The notes under the pieces were generated by a model, which searched no databases, had not been told where the DNA came from, and was given only the letters and a program-made list of their open reading frames with translations. The position numbers and the translations under genes were made by a program. Source: Batkoa obscura (taxonomy: Eukaryota; Entomophthoromycota; Entomophthoromycetes; Entomophthorales; Batkoaceae). From it: 64,000 bases of DNA. Where the stretch lies: assembly GCA_030770535.1 (NCBI GenBank), contig JASVEC010000051.1, forward strand, positions 1 to 64,000, given 5' to 3'. Shown piece after piece: positions 1 through 10,955 of this stretch. Numbering within the stretch: position 1 is the stretch's first letter; each line of letters opens with the position of its first letter.

Positions 1-73
1 TTACTGACAATTTTTCCACATAAATAGCGCTTAAAAATGGAAAAATAATGGAACTAAAAAAACAGCCCCATAT
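1..73 (+). mobile_element. Short inverted-repeat element (MITE family A), cut by window edge
   Basis: This entry defines the family. Full copies are about 106 bp, begin TATGGGG(A/G)TGT and end in the inverted match (ACA..CCCCATA), with TA on both sides. The centre carries TTTTCCACTCAAATAGCGCT followed by TTAAAAAATGGAAAAA, so TTTTTCCA/TGGAAAAA pair around an AGCGCT palindrome. There is no coding capacity. Strand + is used here for copies reading ..CAAATAGCGCTTAAAA... This copy lacks its left end because it starts at the window edge. Confidence 0.8.
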
Positions 74-2325
74 ATTACTTTTAATGGCAATATGGTTTCA
101 TAAAAATAGCAAAAAATTAGGATGTTATTGTAAATATATAACTAATATATATTACAAGATAATCATATATATAATTGCAGTTATATCGGATAAAAACATA
201 AAATTTTAATTACACCATCATAATAAATTACAAAGATGGGTTTCAAAAATGAATTTTTAAATAAGTTTAATTAGTAATTTGTATAAATTTATATAAATTT
301 GAATAAACATTTTCTAATATAGTTAAAATGGAGTGATATATTATTTTATATTACTCTTCTGATTTAATTAAAACCTATAGTTTTTAAATTTGTGACCCTA
401 CAGTGTAAACATAGTTATATATATTTATTTTTACGAAATCACAAATGTATAAATGCAGTTTTCATATAAATCAGAAAGGTAATTATATAAAATATTTTTT
501 TAAGACTTCTAACAATTTTTTTACTTAATGGCACTTAAAAATAATAAAACCAGGAAATTACTGTCATGTTTTATAAAACTTGCTTTTGTTAGAAAATCTT
601 AGCAATAAAAACCAGATTAAAGTATAAAAAAATTATTTATTTTATTTAAATGTATCTGGTAATATAAATTAATTCATTTTGTATGGGAAATTCTAAAGCT
701 CAACATAACTAAATTTAATAGGATTCAGATTTATTAATAGACGATGAGAGTGACTTCATATTAATTAAATGTATTATTTAGAGTTTTTCTAATGGCAATG
801 TGATTTAATAAACATGTTGAGCCAAACTTAATTCGCAGTTTTATACATTCACTCCTTTAATATAGGTTATTTTTTATTATTTTATTATACTGAGCGGTTA
901 AATGAATGTTAACTTATGCTCATAGTAATAAAGAATTTTCTTTATTATTGTATATAAATTAATTTTTGTGTGATGATTAAACAGGTCCATTTAGATAAGC
1001 TGTCATTTTCATTAGTAAATTTACCGCACTATCTCATTGTAGTATATTACTTACTTCTAATTATATCTGTTTCATTATAGAAGTAAAAAGGAGTTGAGTA
1101 ACGCTAATCCAACATTCAATAGAATTAATAAATTACATAAGAATCATACTGTCAAAAACTTGAATGAGTTGTTTGTTCCCTAGTTTAGGCCTCAAAGTTG
1201 ATATTAATAAATTATCTTATTTAAATCTCCTTATGATTTCATCTTCATTCTTTACTACACTATAGTTATTATAGCTCTATTATGACTTAGTTAACTGTTG
1301 ATTCAGGAAAGGAGCTTTTGTTAAAAGTTGGCTAAAATACAGGGATTGGATTTGAAAAAATAGAATATATAAATAATTTAATTATAAAAACCTCCAATAA
1401 AAAAGTCGCAAAAGAGCTGCAACAGCCGTAAATAAAAAAATGTTATATCATGCTTATTTTCTTATCTTAATGAAATCTGGTTGCATAGTTTGGAAGCACC
1501 AATCCCAATAAATTGATGGTTAATCAAGGCATTACTGACTGAGAAAAGGAAATCTTGGACTAAAAAAACTTGGGAGTGACGGAAAGATAGGAGCTATACA
1601 TCATTAATTGTCAAATCAATTAAGAAAATCAAGAGATGTCATTTGCTTATTTGAATCTTACTTCAGCAATCGACAAGAGTTGAGGTTTACATACAACCAA
1701 TTATAGATAGGTATGCATCTATCGAGCCAATAATTTATTACTCCTTGAATGATCTAGTAAAATCAAGATGTAATGGAATAAGGATAAATTCTTATTATAG
1801 AAACTTAACCATCAAATATAACTGCAACTATTTAATAAACATTCATCCGCTTTAAGCCCAGAATAAAAGTAATCAATTAAATGTCAATTGAAAACGTTTT
1901 CGTCCAATCAATTAAGGATTTTAAATAAAGCTTAAACTGATATCCACTTAGGAGAACTTTAGTATTTAATGGCCTCATTTTTACTAAAATCCCAAAAAAT
2001 TTTCAAAAAATTAATATCTTTCAGAGTTAAGAATTTTCAAAAACCAACCTCTCTTTATAAGTTTGATTATAAAGTACTAGTAATATTTACTTGTGCTTGT
2101 ACATTTTTTGTTTTATTAAAGTTTATATTATATTTTATATTACATTTTGATCTTTTCAAAATGTTTTTACAATAGAATATAGGCGTTGTTTGTTTTGTTG
2201 AGTCCAATCTTAATTATTTACTTTGGTCTTGATATTCCTCTCTATATAATTGTTTCAGTTTAAAGTTAATTTGAAATCTATTAACACCTTCTATCTTATA
2301 TTATTATTACATATCTCTAATAAAA
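74..2325. other. AT-rich gene-poor stretch before the kinase gene
   Basis: No gene is recognised. Roughly 1400-1990 holds a decayed transposase-like segment, listed separately. A 68-codon ORF at 1969-2175 is low complexity and overlaps the end of that relic. The last ~150 bases should hold the promoter of the kinase gene, but no clear box can be assigned. Confidence 0.6.
1400..1990 (+). pseudogene. Decayed DDE transposase relic, Merlin/ISXO2-like (tentative)
   Basis: The reading frame is broken by many stops and shifts. Conceptual pieces follow the order expected of ISXO2/Merlin transposases: a TEKRK-type segment near 1540, a QPIIDRY-type segment near 1700 (families typically have LLPIIxKY), an INxHP-like segment near 1845 resembling the family's VNHSxNFV, and DIHLGEL near 1945 resembling the terminal xHLAEFMxR. 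Seen directly: these scattered segments. Inferred: family identity, from order and spacing only. No terminal repeats or target duplication were identified, so element boundaries are unknown. It could instead be another DDE family. Confidence 0.3.
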
Positions 2326-3660
2326 ATGGTCACTTTTTCTTCCGATTATTGGGCCCCAGGTTTGGATGTAAATGTGCGTCGTCGCCAAAGCTCTAAAAAA
2401 GTCAAAGATGTAGCTCCACTTGAAACCACAGTGGTAGATAAAGCCTTGTTAGCTCCTCCATCTACAAGCAATGCATCCAATTCTCTCTTCTCTTCTGCTT
2501 TTCATGATGATTCTTCCTGCTCTGACCTTTCAGAAAGAGATCATTCTACTTCTCCTAATCAATCTAAAGCTCACAAAAATTTATCCCGCATTAAAGACAA
2601 GAACTTGGAGAAATTATCTCACAACAGTGATTCTGATTTCTTTGGCAGTGTTAAACACGCTTGGAGCGGAATTGTTGGTTCAAAATCCAGCAAAAAATCT
2701 CCAACAAGTAGTAAAGATGGGCAATCCAAAGATGAATGTTTATCCTTGACATTAAAATACGGTAACTGCGAGAAGCGTTGTATTGGACGTGGAGCTACTG
2801 CGGTAGTACGTCTTGTTCATAAGACCGATGCTGATAAACGTGACAATTACTATGCCATCAAAGGTTTTCGTAAACGTAGAAAAGATGAATCTGAAAAGGA
2901 ATACATCAAAAAACTCACTTCTGAATTTTGTATTAGTTCTACTCTCCACCATCCAAATGTTGTTGAAACTGTAGATTTAATTAAAGATGAAGCTGGTGAC
3001 TGGTGTCAGGTAATGGAGTATTGTCCTGGTGGTGATTTATATTCAGTTATTCGTAACGGACAAATGTCTCGTCATGAAATTGATTGTTGCTTCAAACAAT
3101 TAATCCTTGGGTTACAATATATTCATAGTATGGGTGTAGCTCATCGTGACATCAAACCCGAAAATTTGTTAATTGATTATCAAGGACGTATTAAGATTAC
3201 TGACTTTGGTGTTTCTGATGTATTTAGGATGGTTTGGGAAACTACATGTCATCGTTCTGCTGGGTTATGTGGTTCAGAACCATACATCCCACCTGAAGCC
3301 TTTGTCGAGAAAGATTATGATGGCAGATCAATGGATATATGGGCTACTGGTATTGTTTACTATGCTATGTCTTACAATGGTGTGCCATTCCGTACTGCTA
3401 CAAAGAATGATAGTAATTATAAAGCTTTCCTTGAAACCAGATTGAATAACAAATACGAACCATTTAAAAGGTATTCACCTGGTTGCAGAGAATTAATGAA
3501 ACACATTTTAGAGCCAGAACCAAGTAAGCGTATTACAATAGATGAGATATTAAATAATGAATGGTTTCAATCTATTGAAGTATGTGAAAATTGCGAAACT
3601 TCTACCATGCATCATAATCATTTTTCTAGCAATTATATACCCAGGAAGGCATATAATTAA
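2326..3660 (+). CDS. Ser/Thr protein kinase, HAL4/SAT4/NPR1 (fungal transporter-regulating) family
   Basis: Single-exon gene of 444 residues. Residues 1-145 are Ser/Lys-rich and probably disordered. The kinase domain spans about 148-425: Gly loop GRGATAVV at 154-161, catalytic Lys in YAIK at 179, HRDIKPEN with Asp 275, DFG with Asp 293, the activation-segment end SEPYIPPE and then DIWATG. The GxGATAVV loop, the STLHHPN segment and CGSEPYIPPE are typical of fungal HAL4/HAL5/NPR1 kinases, which control plasma-membrane nutrient and potassium transporters. Orthology to one named member (SAT4, HAL5, PTK2) cannot be fixed by eye, so no symbol is given. The chosen ATG is the first in frame and leads straight into the open frame. 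A short Cys/His-rich tail follows the kinase domain. Confidence 0.92.
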   Translation: MVTFSSDYWAPGLDVNVRRRQSSKKVKDVAPLETTVVDKALLAPPSTSNASNSLFSSAFHDDSSCSDLSERDHSTSPNQSKAHKNLSRIKDKNLEKLSHNSDSDFFGSVKHAWSGIVGSKSSKKSPTSSKDGQSKDECLSLTLKYGNCEKRCIGRGATAVVRLVHKTDADKRDNYYAIKGFRKRRKDESEKEYIKKLTSEFCISSTLHHPNVVETVDLIKDEAGDWCQVMEYCPGGDLYSVIRNGQMSRHEIDCCFKQLILGLQYIHSMGVAHRDIKPENLLIDYQGRIKITDFGVSDVFRMVWETTCHRSAGLCGSEPYIPPEAFVEKDYDGRSMDIWATGIVYYAMSYNGVPFRTATKNDSNYKAFLETRLNNKYEPFKRYSPGCRELMKHILEPEPSKRITIDEILNNEWFQSIEVCENCETSTMHHNHFSSNYIPRKAYN

Positions 3661-3893
3661 CTAGTTCTAAGTTCAAAAAATATATAATAGCTTCTCCACT
3701 TTAATTTAATGCCAATGTTAAGTTCATAATAAAATTGCATTTGAATAATAGAAATTTAGTATTTTAAAACTATTACTAAAATTTAAAACATTAAATTTAA
3801 TATAAAATTGACTAAAATTTGTTATTGAATTATTTTTATGGAACAATAAATTAATAATTATCATAAAAAGATATTGCATTTCATAATATGATT

Positions 3894-3993
3894 ATATGGG
3901 GATGTATTTTTTAAGAATTTTCCTAACAATCTTTCCACTCAAATAGCGCTTAAAAAATGGAAAAAGTTATGAAATAAAAAAACATCCCTATAC
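3894..3993 (+). mobile_element. MITE family A copy
   Basis: Begins ATATGGGGATG and ends CATCCCTATA. About 100 bp, with an internal deletion in the left arm relative to other copies. Lies 230 bp downstream of the kinase stop codon. Confidence 0.85.
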
Positions 3994-4444
3994 ATAAAAA
4001 TATTTGTAATTAAATTTTAATAAATAGAATAAACGTTTATCCTTGGATTTGAGTTTAAAAATAGGAAAGTCAAATGTTAACTTTATGTAGATTTCCTTCC
4101 ATAGCGCAGTAGTATGTTTTAATAGTGCAACTTTCAAAATAATTTATTCGACCTTCTCATGTTTTTGCAGTTTTTCCAGGCTAAAAAGATAAAAGAAACC
4201 CTTGGTTGCAGCAATTTTTTGAGTTTTTTTCAATTGAAATTTATTTAAAAACAGAAAATAAATGAATGATTTCAATTCCTTAATTCTATACGTTTATAGT
4301 AATTTTCATTTGAAAAAAAATAGAGGGATTTATGGGAGAATCCAGCACCTTTTTGATATGAATGCTATGAAAATATACAAATCCTATACATCAGCAAGCT
4401 AAATAAGATTCATATCTATTTTTTAATTTAGCTAATACAAAATG

Positions 4445-5009
4445 TAGGAGATCTTTTTTTGGTTTCATTACCTTTTCCATTTTTTAAGTACTATTGTGAA
4501 ATCTGGTACTCAGGGTTTGGAGTCAAGAACAGCTATTGCTGGGTTGACTACACTATAAGTCGAAAGGTCTTAGTTTATATGACTAAGATAGACTTGGATT
4601 ATGAGGAATAGTACGTAATAGGTTACAAGCTATATAAGACAAATATAATAGACAATATTAATGTAAAATCTATGTAAAATACTATTAAGAAAACTTAGTG
4701 GCTTTATTAAGTGTAGGAGATATCAAGGAATAATTCAGTTAAAAGCCTCAAACTACTATACTCTATAAACTCTTTTATACTCTGAAAAGTATAAATATCA
4801 AAATGAGAAGATAATATTCTTTTGGATGGAACTACAAATTCTCATAACAAATCAAAATAAGAACATGGAATTGATTTCCTCTGAGCTCGAGAACACAACA
4901 GCTTAGGCGATTGTTATGTTACAATTAGCCATGGGACTGACAAAGCAATATTTCACACTATTTGAGTGAAAAAATTGTTAGTAAAATTCAAGCAGAAAAA
5001 CATCTTGAT
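4445..5009 (-). mobile_element. MITE family A termini flanking a transposase-like relic
   Basis: Left part 4445-4495 matches the family left arm (GGTTTCATTACCTTTTCCAT..AAGTACTATT). Right part 4956-5009 matches the family right arm (ACTATTTGAGTG..TTGTTAGTAAAATTC). Between them lie ~460 bp instead of the usual zero. The insert starts GTGAAAT and ends ATTTCAC, with ACTATT on both sides. Its start encodes EIWYS...KNSYCWVDYTISRK, which resembles the first-Asp region of IS1-like DDE transposases; the frame then meets stops. Either this is the degraded parent element, from which the 106-bp copies arose by deletion between CTATT repeats, or another element inserted into a MITE copy. Confidence 0.55.
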
Positions 5010-5661
5010 TTAATTAAATGTCAAAAATAAAAGTTGAATAACCATCAATTGTTTTTCAATGCTTTTAAAATCAAATAACTTAAATATTCTAGATTTCTCT
5101 CTTTTGCTTAATCTTGTCTTTATTATTTCCTTCCTATCTCTCTTATCTGCTTCCATCGCCACTTGAATTAATGTTAAAATAGTTTTCCTAATAATAAATG
5201 CTTGGTAACCTTTCAAGCTCTTTAAATTATCCTAAATTTAAAAACCGAAAGTTTTCATGTTTTTATTTAATGAAAGCAATGTGTTGGTGCAAAAAGTTAC
5301 TCAACAAATAATAAAATTAGAGAGTACAACCTAAAGAAAACAGCGAGCTTTCTCATTACAGGATAGTTGAAGCTTCTTAAGAAGGCGTGAATTATAGAAC
5401 AAGTGTGAGGTTGTTACTATTTGTCATTATGGCTAGGAAAATCCTGTATTTGAAAATTAAGTTGGATGGTCTGAAAAAAAGCAAGTTAATGGAACTAAAT
5501 GTTAGATGAAGCAGTAGTTTGATGTACAATCAAAAACCTAAGACTTATAAAGTGCACACCAGCATAATGTAGGGTTTTTGAAATAGGGAGTTAAGGTGGG
5601 AAAGAATTTTCTAAATAAAATATGCAATAGATTTTTATAAATACTATTACTTATAACTAAT

Positions 5662-5752
5662 ATATAGGTATGTATTTTTTAAAGAATTTTACCAATAATC
5701 TTTCTGTTCGAATAGTGCTTAGAAACGGAAAAAGTAATGAAGCCAAAAAATA
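5662..5752 (+). mobile_element. MITE family A copy, diverged
   Basis: Starts ATAGGTATGTATTTTT. The right end is truncated at the junction with the next copy, which begins immediately. Confidence 0.75.
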
Positions 5753-5858
5753 ATATGGGGATGTATTTTTGTGTTTAAGAATTTTACTAACAAATTTTCC
5801 GCTTAAATAGCGCTTAAAAAATGAAAGAAATAATGATGTTAAAAAAAACACTCCCATA
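5753..5858 (+). mobile_element. MITE family A copy, directly abutting the previous one
   Basis: Starts ATATGGGGATGT and ends ACTCCCATAC. Same orientation as the copy ending at 5752, with no spacer: a head-to-tail pair. Confidence 0.85.
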
Positions 5859-7588
5859 CCCTCATACATTTATGAAGAATAAATAGACTTTGAGATTATC
5901 TTTATTGCATATTTTCACTATGAAATATTATAGTTCAAAATTAGTAATAAACTTAGTATTAGTGTTGGATTGTGATTTATACAGGACAACTTTAGTAATT
6001 AGATATCATTATTATTTAGATGTTCAAAGGATTAACAATATAATATGATATTATTTTTTATAAAATTATAAAGCTAAATTAAAAAGTCAATTTAATTTAA
6101 ATCTAATAAAGTTCAAAAAAATGCAAATAACCATTTTAGTAAAACTATTTATTTGTAGATTATAATATAAAAATCTTGTTTAATCTCTTGTTACTTAATT
6201 TAGTTAATAGTACTACTTTTATTGAATGGTAATAAAGTAGTATATTGTAACTTCTATGTATTCAAATAATACCATTAGGTTTAGTATAGTTTATTGATGT
6301 AAATCTACAACTTATTATGATAAAACATTTTGTTATACATACTAGAAATAAAAATAGTATAGAAATATAGAAGTACAATAAACAAACTTTCTCTTTTTGT
6401 GATAAATAAATGCTTATCATTCTAAATCTAACGATTTTAAATTTGAAGCATTGCTATAGAAAAATAGAAAAAAATATTTTGAGTAAAAAATATTGAAATA
6501 AAATACTACATTTGTGACTCTAGAAAATAAACTAGGGGCTCAACTCTACAAATATAACATTAAGTAAGGATAACAAGATAATGGTTATTGTAAATCAAAG
6601 TTTATTTAATTTTAAAGATGAGTTCTAGTGTAGAAATTAAACCTAACTATTTTAAACTTATTTAAAATAAAACTTAGAGAGTTAACTGAAAATATCAACT
6701 ATTACTAAAATTCTATTTTTAACCGAAAAGTAAATATTACTTCATCTTAGGGGTAATCGTTTGTCTTTAAGTAACTACATCTATAATAACATTAATCTTG
6801 TTTATAACTCAAACCTTAAGCTTGATAATCTTTTGTTAATTTTGATATAGAAGTAAAGCTGGAATCATCTCTATTATAAAGCTATAAATAATTTAATGAT
6901 TAGTAAATAATGATTTATACAATACAAAGCCCTTAGTAATATTAAAATTGGTATTTTTGATTTATAAAGTGCTTTAGACATAACGTTATTATTTAATAAA
7001 ATTTCAATCTAATAAAACTTTCTTTCGGTTGGAATAATATGAGGGGTAAAATATGGAGTAAAAAAAAATATTTGTTTTTGAAAAAGTTAACTTCAATATT
7101 TGATATTTCTTGAAATTTATTAACTTCTTTTAGTAATCAATAGAGTATAATATATATCCTGAATTTAGAGATAATTGGCTATACTTTACCCTATTCCTTT
7201 AAATAGTCTTTTTACCAGGGATATAAAAATTAAAAGTTGGGTAGTAAAGATTACTTTCACAGGTTACGTCCATTTTGTTAATTTAATAGACAAATAAAAT
7301 ACATCAATTAATCAAATCAATGTCCTTTTATTGAGTAATAAAGTAAAACCAAGTAATTTATTATACTAATAGACACCAAATAGGATCTATTATCTCCAAG
7401 ATTGTGGGGGTAATCTACCCCTGGAAGTAAGTTAAAGAAAGTAGATAATAAAAAAGTATATAAATGCAGCTCCAGTGATTAAATCAAATAAAATTATAAA
7501 CTATTTATTTATTGTATATATAAGTATATATAACCCTACTATTTATATCATTTGACTGATTTTTTTAAATAACTATAACTATATTAAA

Positions 7589-8215
7589 ATGTTGAACCCA
7601 GATCCTATTAAACCAGATCACTCTAGTGAAACTATGATGATGAATCAAGAAGAGATGTTACAACAAGGAAACTTATATGAATTGATGGCTTTACAACAGG
7701 CTTATGATCCTATGTTTCCAGTAACAAATGAGATGATGATGTTGAATGACCCAACCACTTTAAATTATTTAGCTATGAATAGTAATTTGGCTAACTTAGC
7801 TAACTTTAGTGAACCCTTCAATACTGAATTTTATGAGTACAAAGGTAAAGAAGAGAAGAGTAAAGAGAATAAAAGGCGAGTTAAAATTGAAGAAGAAGAT
7901 GAAGAACAGAGTAAATTAGACTCTGCTGAACTTCGTCGTAAAATACATATCCAATCGGAACAAAAACGTAGAGCTCAAATTAAAGATGGGTTTGAAGAGT
8001 TAAGAAAACAGTTGCCTAATTGCGCTAATAAGCAATTATCAAAGGCTGCCATTTTGAATAAGACTTGTCTACATGTGCAGCAACTAAAGGCTTCTCAGTT
8101 TGTTCTATTAACTGAGATTGATCGCTTAAGGTTGGAAAATGACCATCTTCGTCAATTAAACCAGGCTTTATATCCTAAACACGCGGTTAATAACCTCTAT
8201 TCTCTTAACCTTTAA
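7589..8215 (+). CDS. Basic helix-loop-helix leucine-zipper transcription factor
   Basis: Single-exon gene of 208 residues. The N-terminal 85 residues are Met/Asn/Leu-rich, and 86-108 is a charged Lys/Glu stretch. The basic region has His 120, Glu 124 and Arg 128, the H-E-R triad of class B bHLH proteins that read CACGTG-type E-boxes. Helix 1 (IKDGFEELRKQLP), a short loop and helix 2 (QLSKAAILNKTCLHVQQL) follow. Residues about 169-194 continue as a leucine zipper (LLTEIDRLRLENDHLRQL). Mlx/Max-like and fungal bHLHZip regulators share this layout; which one this is cannot be decided here. The protein presumably acts as a nuclear dimer. Its target genes are unknown. Confidence 0.88.
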   Translation: MLNPDPIKPDHSSETMMMNQEEMLQQGNLYELMALQQAYDPMFPVTNEMMMLNDPTTLNYLAMNSNLANLANFSEPFNTEFYEYKGKEEKSKENKRRVKIEEEDEEQSKLDSAELRRKIHIQSEQKRRAQIKDGFEELRKQLPNCANKQLSKAAILNKTCLHVQQLKASQFVLLTEIDRLRLENDHLRQLNQALYPKHAVNNLYSLNL

Positions 8216-8682
8216 ATGGCAATAAATTATGTTTAATTATTTACTTAAATGATATTGTGTACTTGGGTTTTATTGAGGCCTGGCTTATTGAAATTGTTAT
8301 TACTTTATAAGTGTAGTTTAATTATGTATGAAATAAAAAAAATAATGTTATTATTTTTATGATTTGTTAAATGTATTTTGTAAGTAAACTGGTTTGTAAT
8401 TGTTTGATTTTCTTTATTGTCTATATAAGCATAAAAATACTTAAACCTAATCTGTTTTGTGACTAAGAATAATATATAATAACTTCACCTTGTTATAAAT
8501 CTATTTTTTATAAATTTACTATTTAAGTTGAAATCCAAATCCAAGTTTTTGATTTGCTAATTCCACTTTTATAAATTATCTTTGTTATTTTTGAAACTTC
8601 AATTTTATTCTATTTAAAGGTAGAAATTTAATAAAATAAAACCGAAAAAAAGTAACCAAAACAAAGATAGAATAGTTTTAAA
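8216..8682. other. Intergenic region between the bHLH gene and UTP15
   Basis: AT-rich, with no element copy and no ORF of note. Holds the 3' end of the bHLH transcript and the UTP15 promoter. Confidence 0.7.
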
Positions 8683-10376
8683 ATGACCGAATACATTCCA
8701 TTAACCGCAAGGAAATATGCTTCTAAACAACAGATAACACCAGAGGTGGCCTTTTGGAAATCGTTTACAGTAAACTGATTATTTTAAACTTTAAATCTTA
8801 AAGCTTAATTTTCACTAGTCCCCAGTAATAGTAAAAGAGAATAATAGCGTAACTTCCATCATTTCTCTCCAAATTCTCCAACAGACTTTGCGGTTACTGC
8901 TTCTACAAGAGTACAAATTTATTCCTCCAGAACAAATTCGGTTTCAAAATCCATTTCAAGATTTACAGATACCGCTTACTCAGGAAGCTTTCGTAGCGAT
9001 GGTAAGTTGGTCGTTGCTGGAGATAATTCAGGGTTGATTCAAGTAATAATTATTTTCTATTGTTGTTGTTTTATTTATTTTATTAGCTTTTTGATGTCAA
9101 ATCAAGATCTGTTTTAAGAACTATGAAGGAGCATAGAGGGTAAGTAAAATAATACCTCTTAATAATTATAATTCTGATCCACTACTTCTAGTCCAGTTAA
9201 AGTAACAAAATTCCACCCAGATAATACAAAAATATTGTCATGTTCAGATGACAGACTTGTAAAAGTATGGGATATTCCTAGTCAAGCTGCAATATCAACT
9301 TTTGATGACCATAATGATTATGTAAGATGTGGTACTATTAACCCAGCCAATCCAAATGTGTATTTATCAGGTTCTTATGATAATACAGTAAAAATTTATG
9401 ATGCTCGTAATCCAGCTTCATCAGCTTGTATATTGACTCTTGATCATGGAGCACCAGTTGAAGATGTGTTGGTTTATCCAACAGGAAGCTTATTGGCTGT
9501 AGCAGGAGGACCATGCGTTAAAATTTATGATATTATTACTGGAAGATGTTTACATAATTTAGAAAATTTCCAAAAAACAGTAACCTGTTTAGCGCTCGAT
9601 GGAGAAAAAGTTAGATTACTAGCAGGTTCTTTGGATCATCATGTTAAGGTTTATGACCTTTCTGAGTATTCAATGCAACATTCAGTAAAATATCCATCTC
9701 CTGTATTATCCTTAGCCATTTCAGGTAATAACTCAACCCTTGCAGTTGGTATGGTGTCTGGTGCTTTATCTATTCGTAAACGCATCACAACTGGAACAAG
9801 CAGAAGCTCTTCAGTTGCATTTAAAGAAGAAGTAGTAACACCAGAAGTATCAGCACCAACTAAAAAAAAATCGAAAAACCCACATGATAGGTTGATAAGA
9901 GACTTCAAATATAAAGAAGCTTTAGATTCATTGTTAATGGTAGAGTTTTATAGCTTGAATTTAGTTTTTATTAATAGTAATTTTAGACACCTAATAGCAA
10001 CGATTTGACTATGGAATTATTAAGAGAATTGATCCGAAGAGGGGGTATTGAAGTAGCATTATCTGGAAGAGATGATGCTTCTCTTTTAATGTTGTTAAAA
10101 TTTCTAGCTAATAATTTTAATCATGTTGAATATCATTCTTTAATTTTGAATGTTATTATATTAACATTAGGTAAGCTAAATAGCATTCATTTAATGTAGG
10201 TTTAAATTTGTTTATTCATAGATATTTACGACAAAGTGATAACAAGCTCCAACAAGTTAAACAAAGTACTAATTCAGCTTAAAGACAAAGTTCAAAGTGA
10301 GTTGACTTTACAAAAAGAAATGGTAGCGGTATCTGGATTAGCTGAAATGGTCAAAGCTAAAGCTATGACTAAATAG
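8683..10376 (+). CDS. UTP15: U3 snoRNP protein UTP15, WD40 (six exons, apparent 1-nt frameshift)
   Basis: Exons read as 8683-8769, 8819-9042, 9087-9139, 9192-9939, 9987-10170 and 10222-10376, all with GT-AG introns of 44-52 nt. The product starts MTEYIPLTARKYASKQQ and has FWKSFTSPVIVKEN, the typical UTP15 N-terminus. WD40 repeats follow (GDNSGLIQLFD, SCSDDRLVKVWD, SGSYDNTVKIYD, AGSLDHHVKVYD). The C-terminal part (FKYKEALDSLL, LIRRGGIEVALSGRDD) matches the UTP15 C-terminal domain, which acts in the t-UTP subcomplex of the SSU processome in the nucleolus. Within exon 2 the conserved VTSI segment (8849-8860) and the FSPNSPTDFAVTAS segment (from 8863) lie in different frames. One nucleotide is missing next to a short T run at 8862-8864. 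This is either an assembly indel or a real lesion. Confidence 0.85.
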
Positions 10377-10955
10377 AAAATAGATTTTATTGAATATAAA
10401 TAAAAATTTGAAATATTTAAATAATATTAGAAAGCGTTTAATTATTAGCAGGCATTCATTTGATTATTAACATTCTAGCTGAGCTAGTTTAAATTCAATA
10501 TTATATAAAAATGATTATAATATATCGAAGTAATAGTTTGCTCACAAGCAAGTATGCACATAATTAGTTTAACTTGTTCCTTAAGTTGGTATCGTTAAAT
10601 TTCGATGCTTGCCCCACTGAAAGATAATCCAATAATCAGATTTAAAAGTTAGCTCGGGTCAGGTTTGATTGGTCGATCTAAAAACGACGCTCGTTTGGAT
10701 AGATGATCGTAAATTTTAAGTTAAAATTAAGTAAGTTAAAAGTGAAAGTTTATTTTGTTTAGGTAATAGTTAGATCATGTATAACTATATAAACTAATAT
10801 ATTGATAGAAAGTGGTAGCAAATTAAGCAAATTAAGTAATTATTATAATATTGGTATGCGATTTGAAAGCTGGTTTTAAGTTAAGTTGGAAACTAATAAG
10901 TTGAAAATAATAAAGTATCTTATTTTTATTTTTACTTAAATTATATTTTAAAAAA
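10377..10955. other. Upstream region of the wc-1 gene
   Basis: No ORF. Contains a slightly GC-richer patch at about 10640-10715 with two GATCG-type motifs, listed separately. Confidence 0.6.
10673..10709. promoter_or_regulatory. Candidate GATC-type light-response motif pair upstream of wc-1
   Basis: TCGATC at 10673-10678 and GATCG at 10705-10709 lie ~250-280 bp before the ATG. White-collar complexes in Neurospora bind GATC-rich elements, and wc-1 autoregulation is known there. The link to this site is inference from short motifs in an otherwise AT-rich promoter. Confidence 0.2.

Larger units (their letters stand above)
3661..7588. other. Gene-poor interval with elements and relics
   Basis: Contains three inverted-repeat element copies and the split element at 4445-5009, listed separately. 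The stretch 5220-5640 has a few coding-like blocks in several frames but no recognisable family. 5860-7588 is very AT-rich; I see no gene, RNA gene or repeat there beyond simple AT runs. The last 100 bases upstream of 7589 contain TATATAA-like runs that may serve the bHLH gene. Confidence 0.6.
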
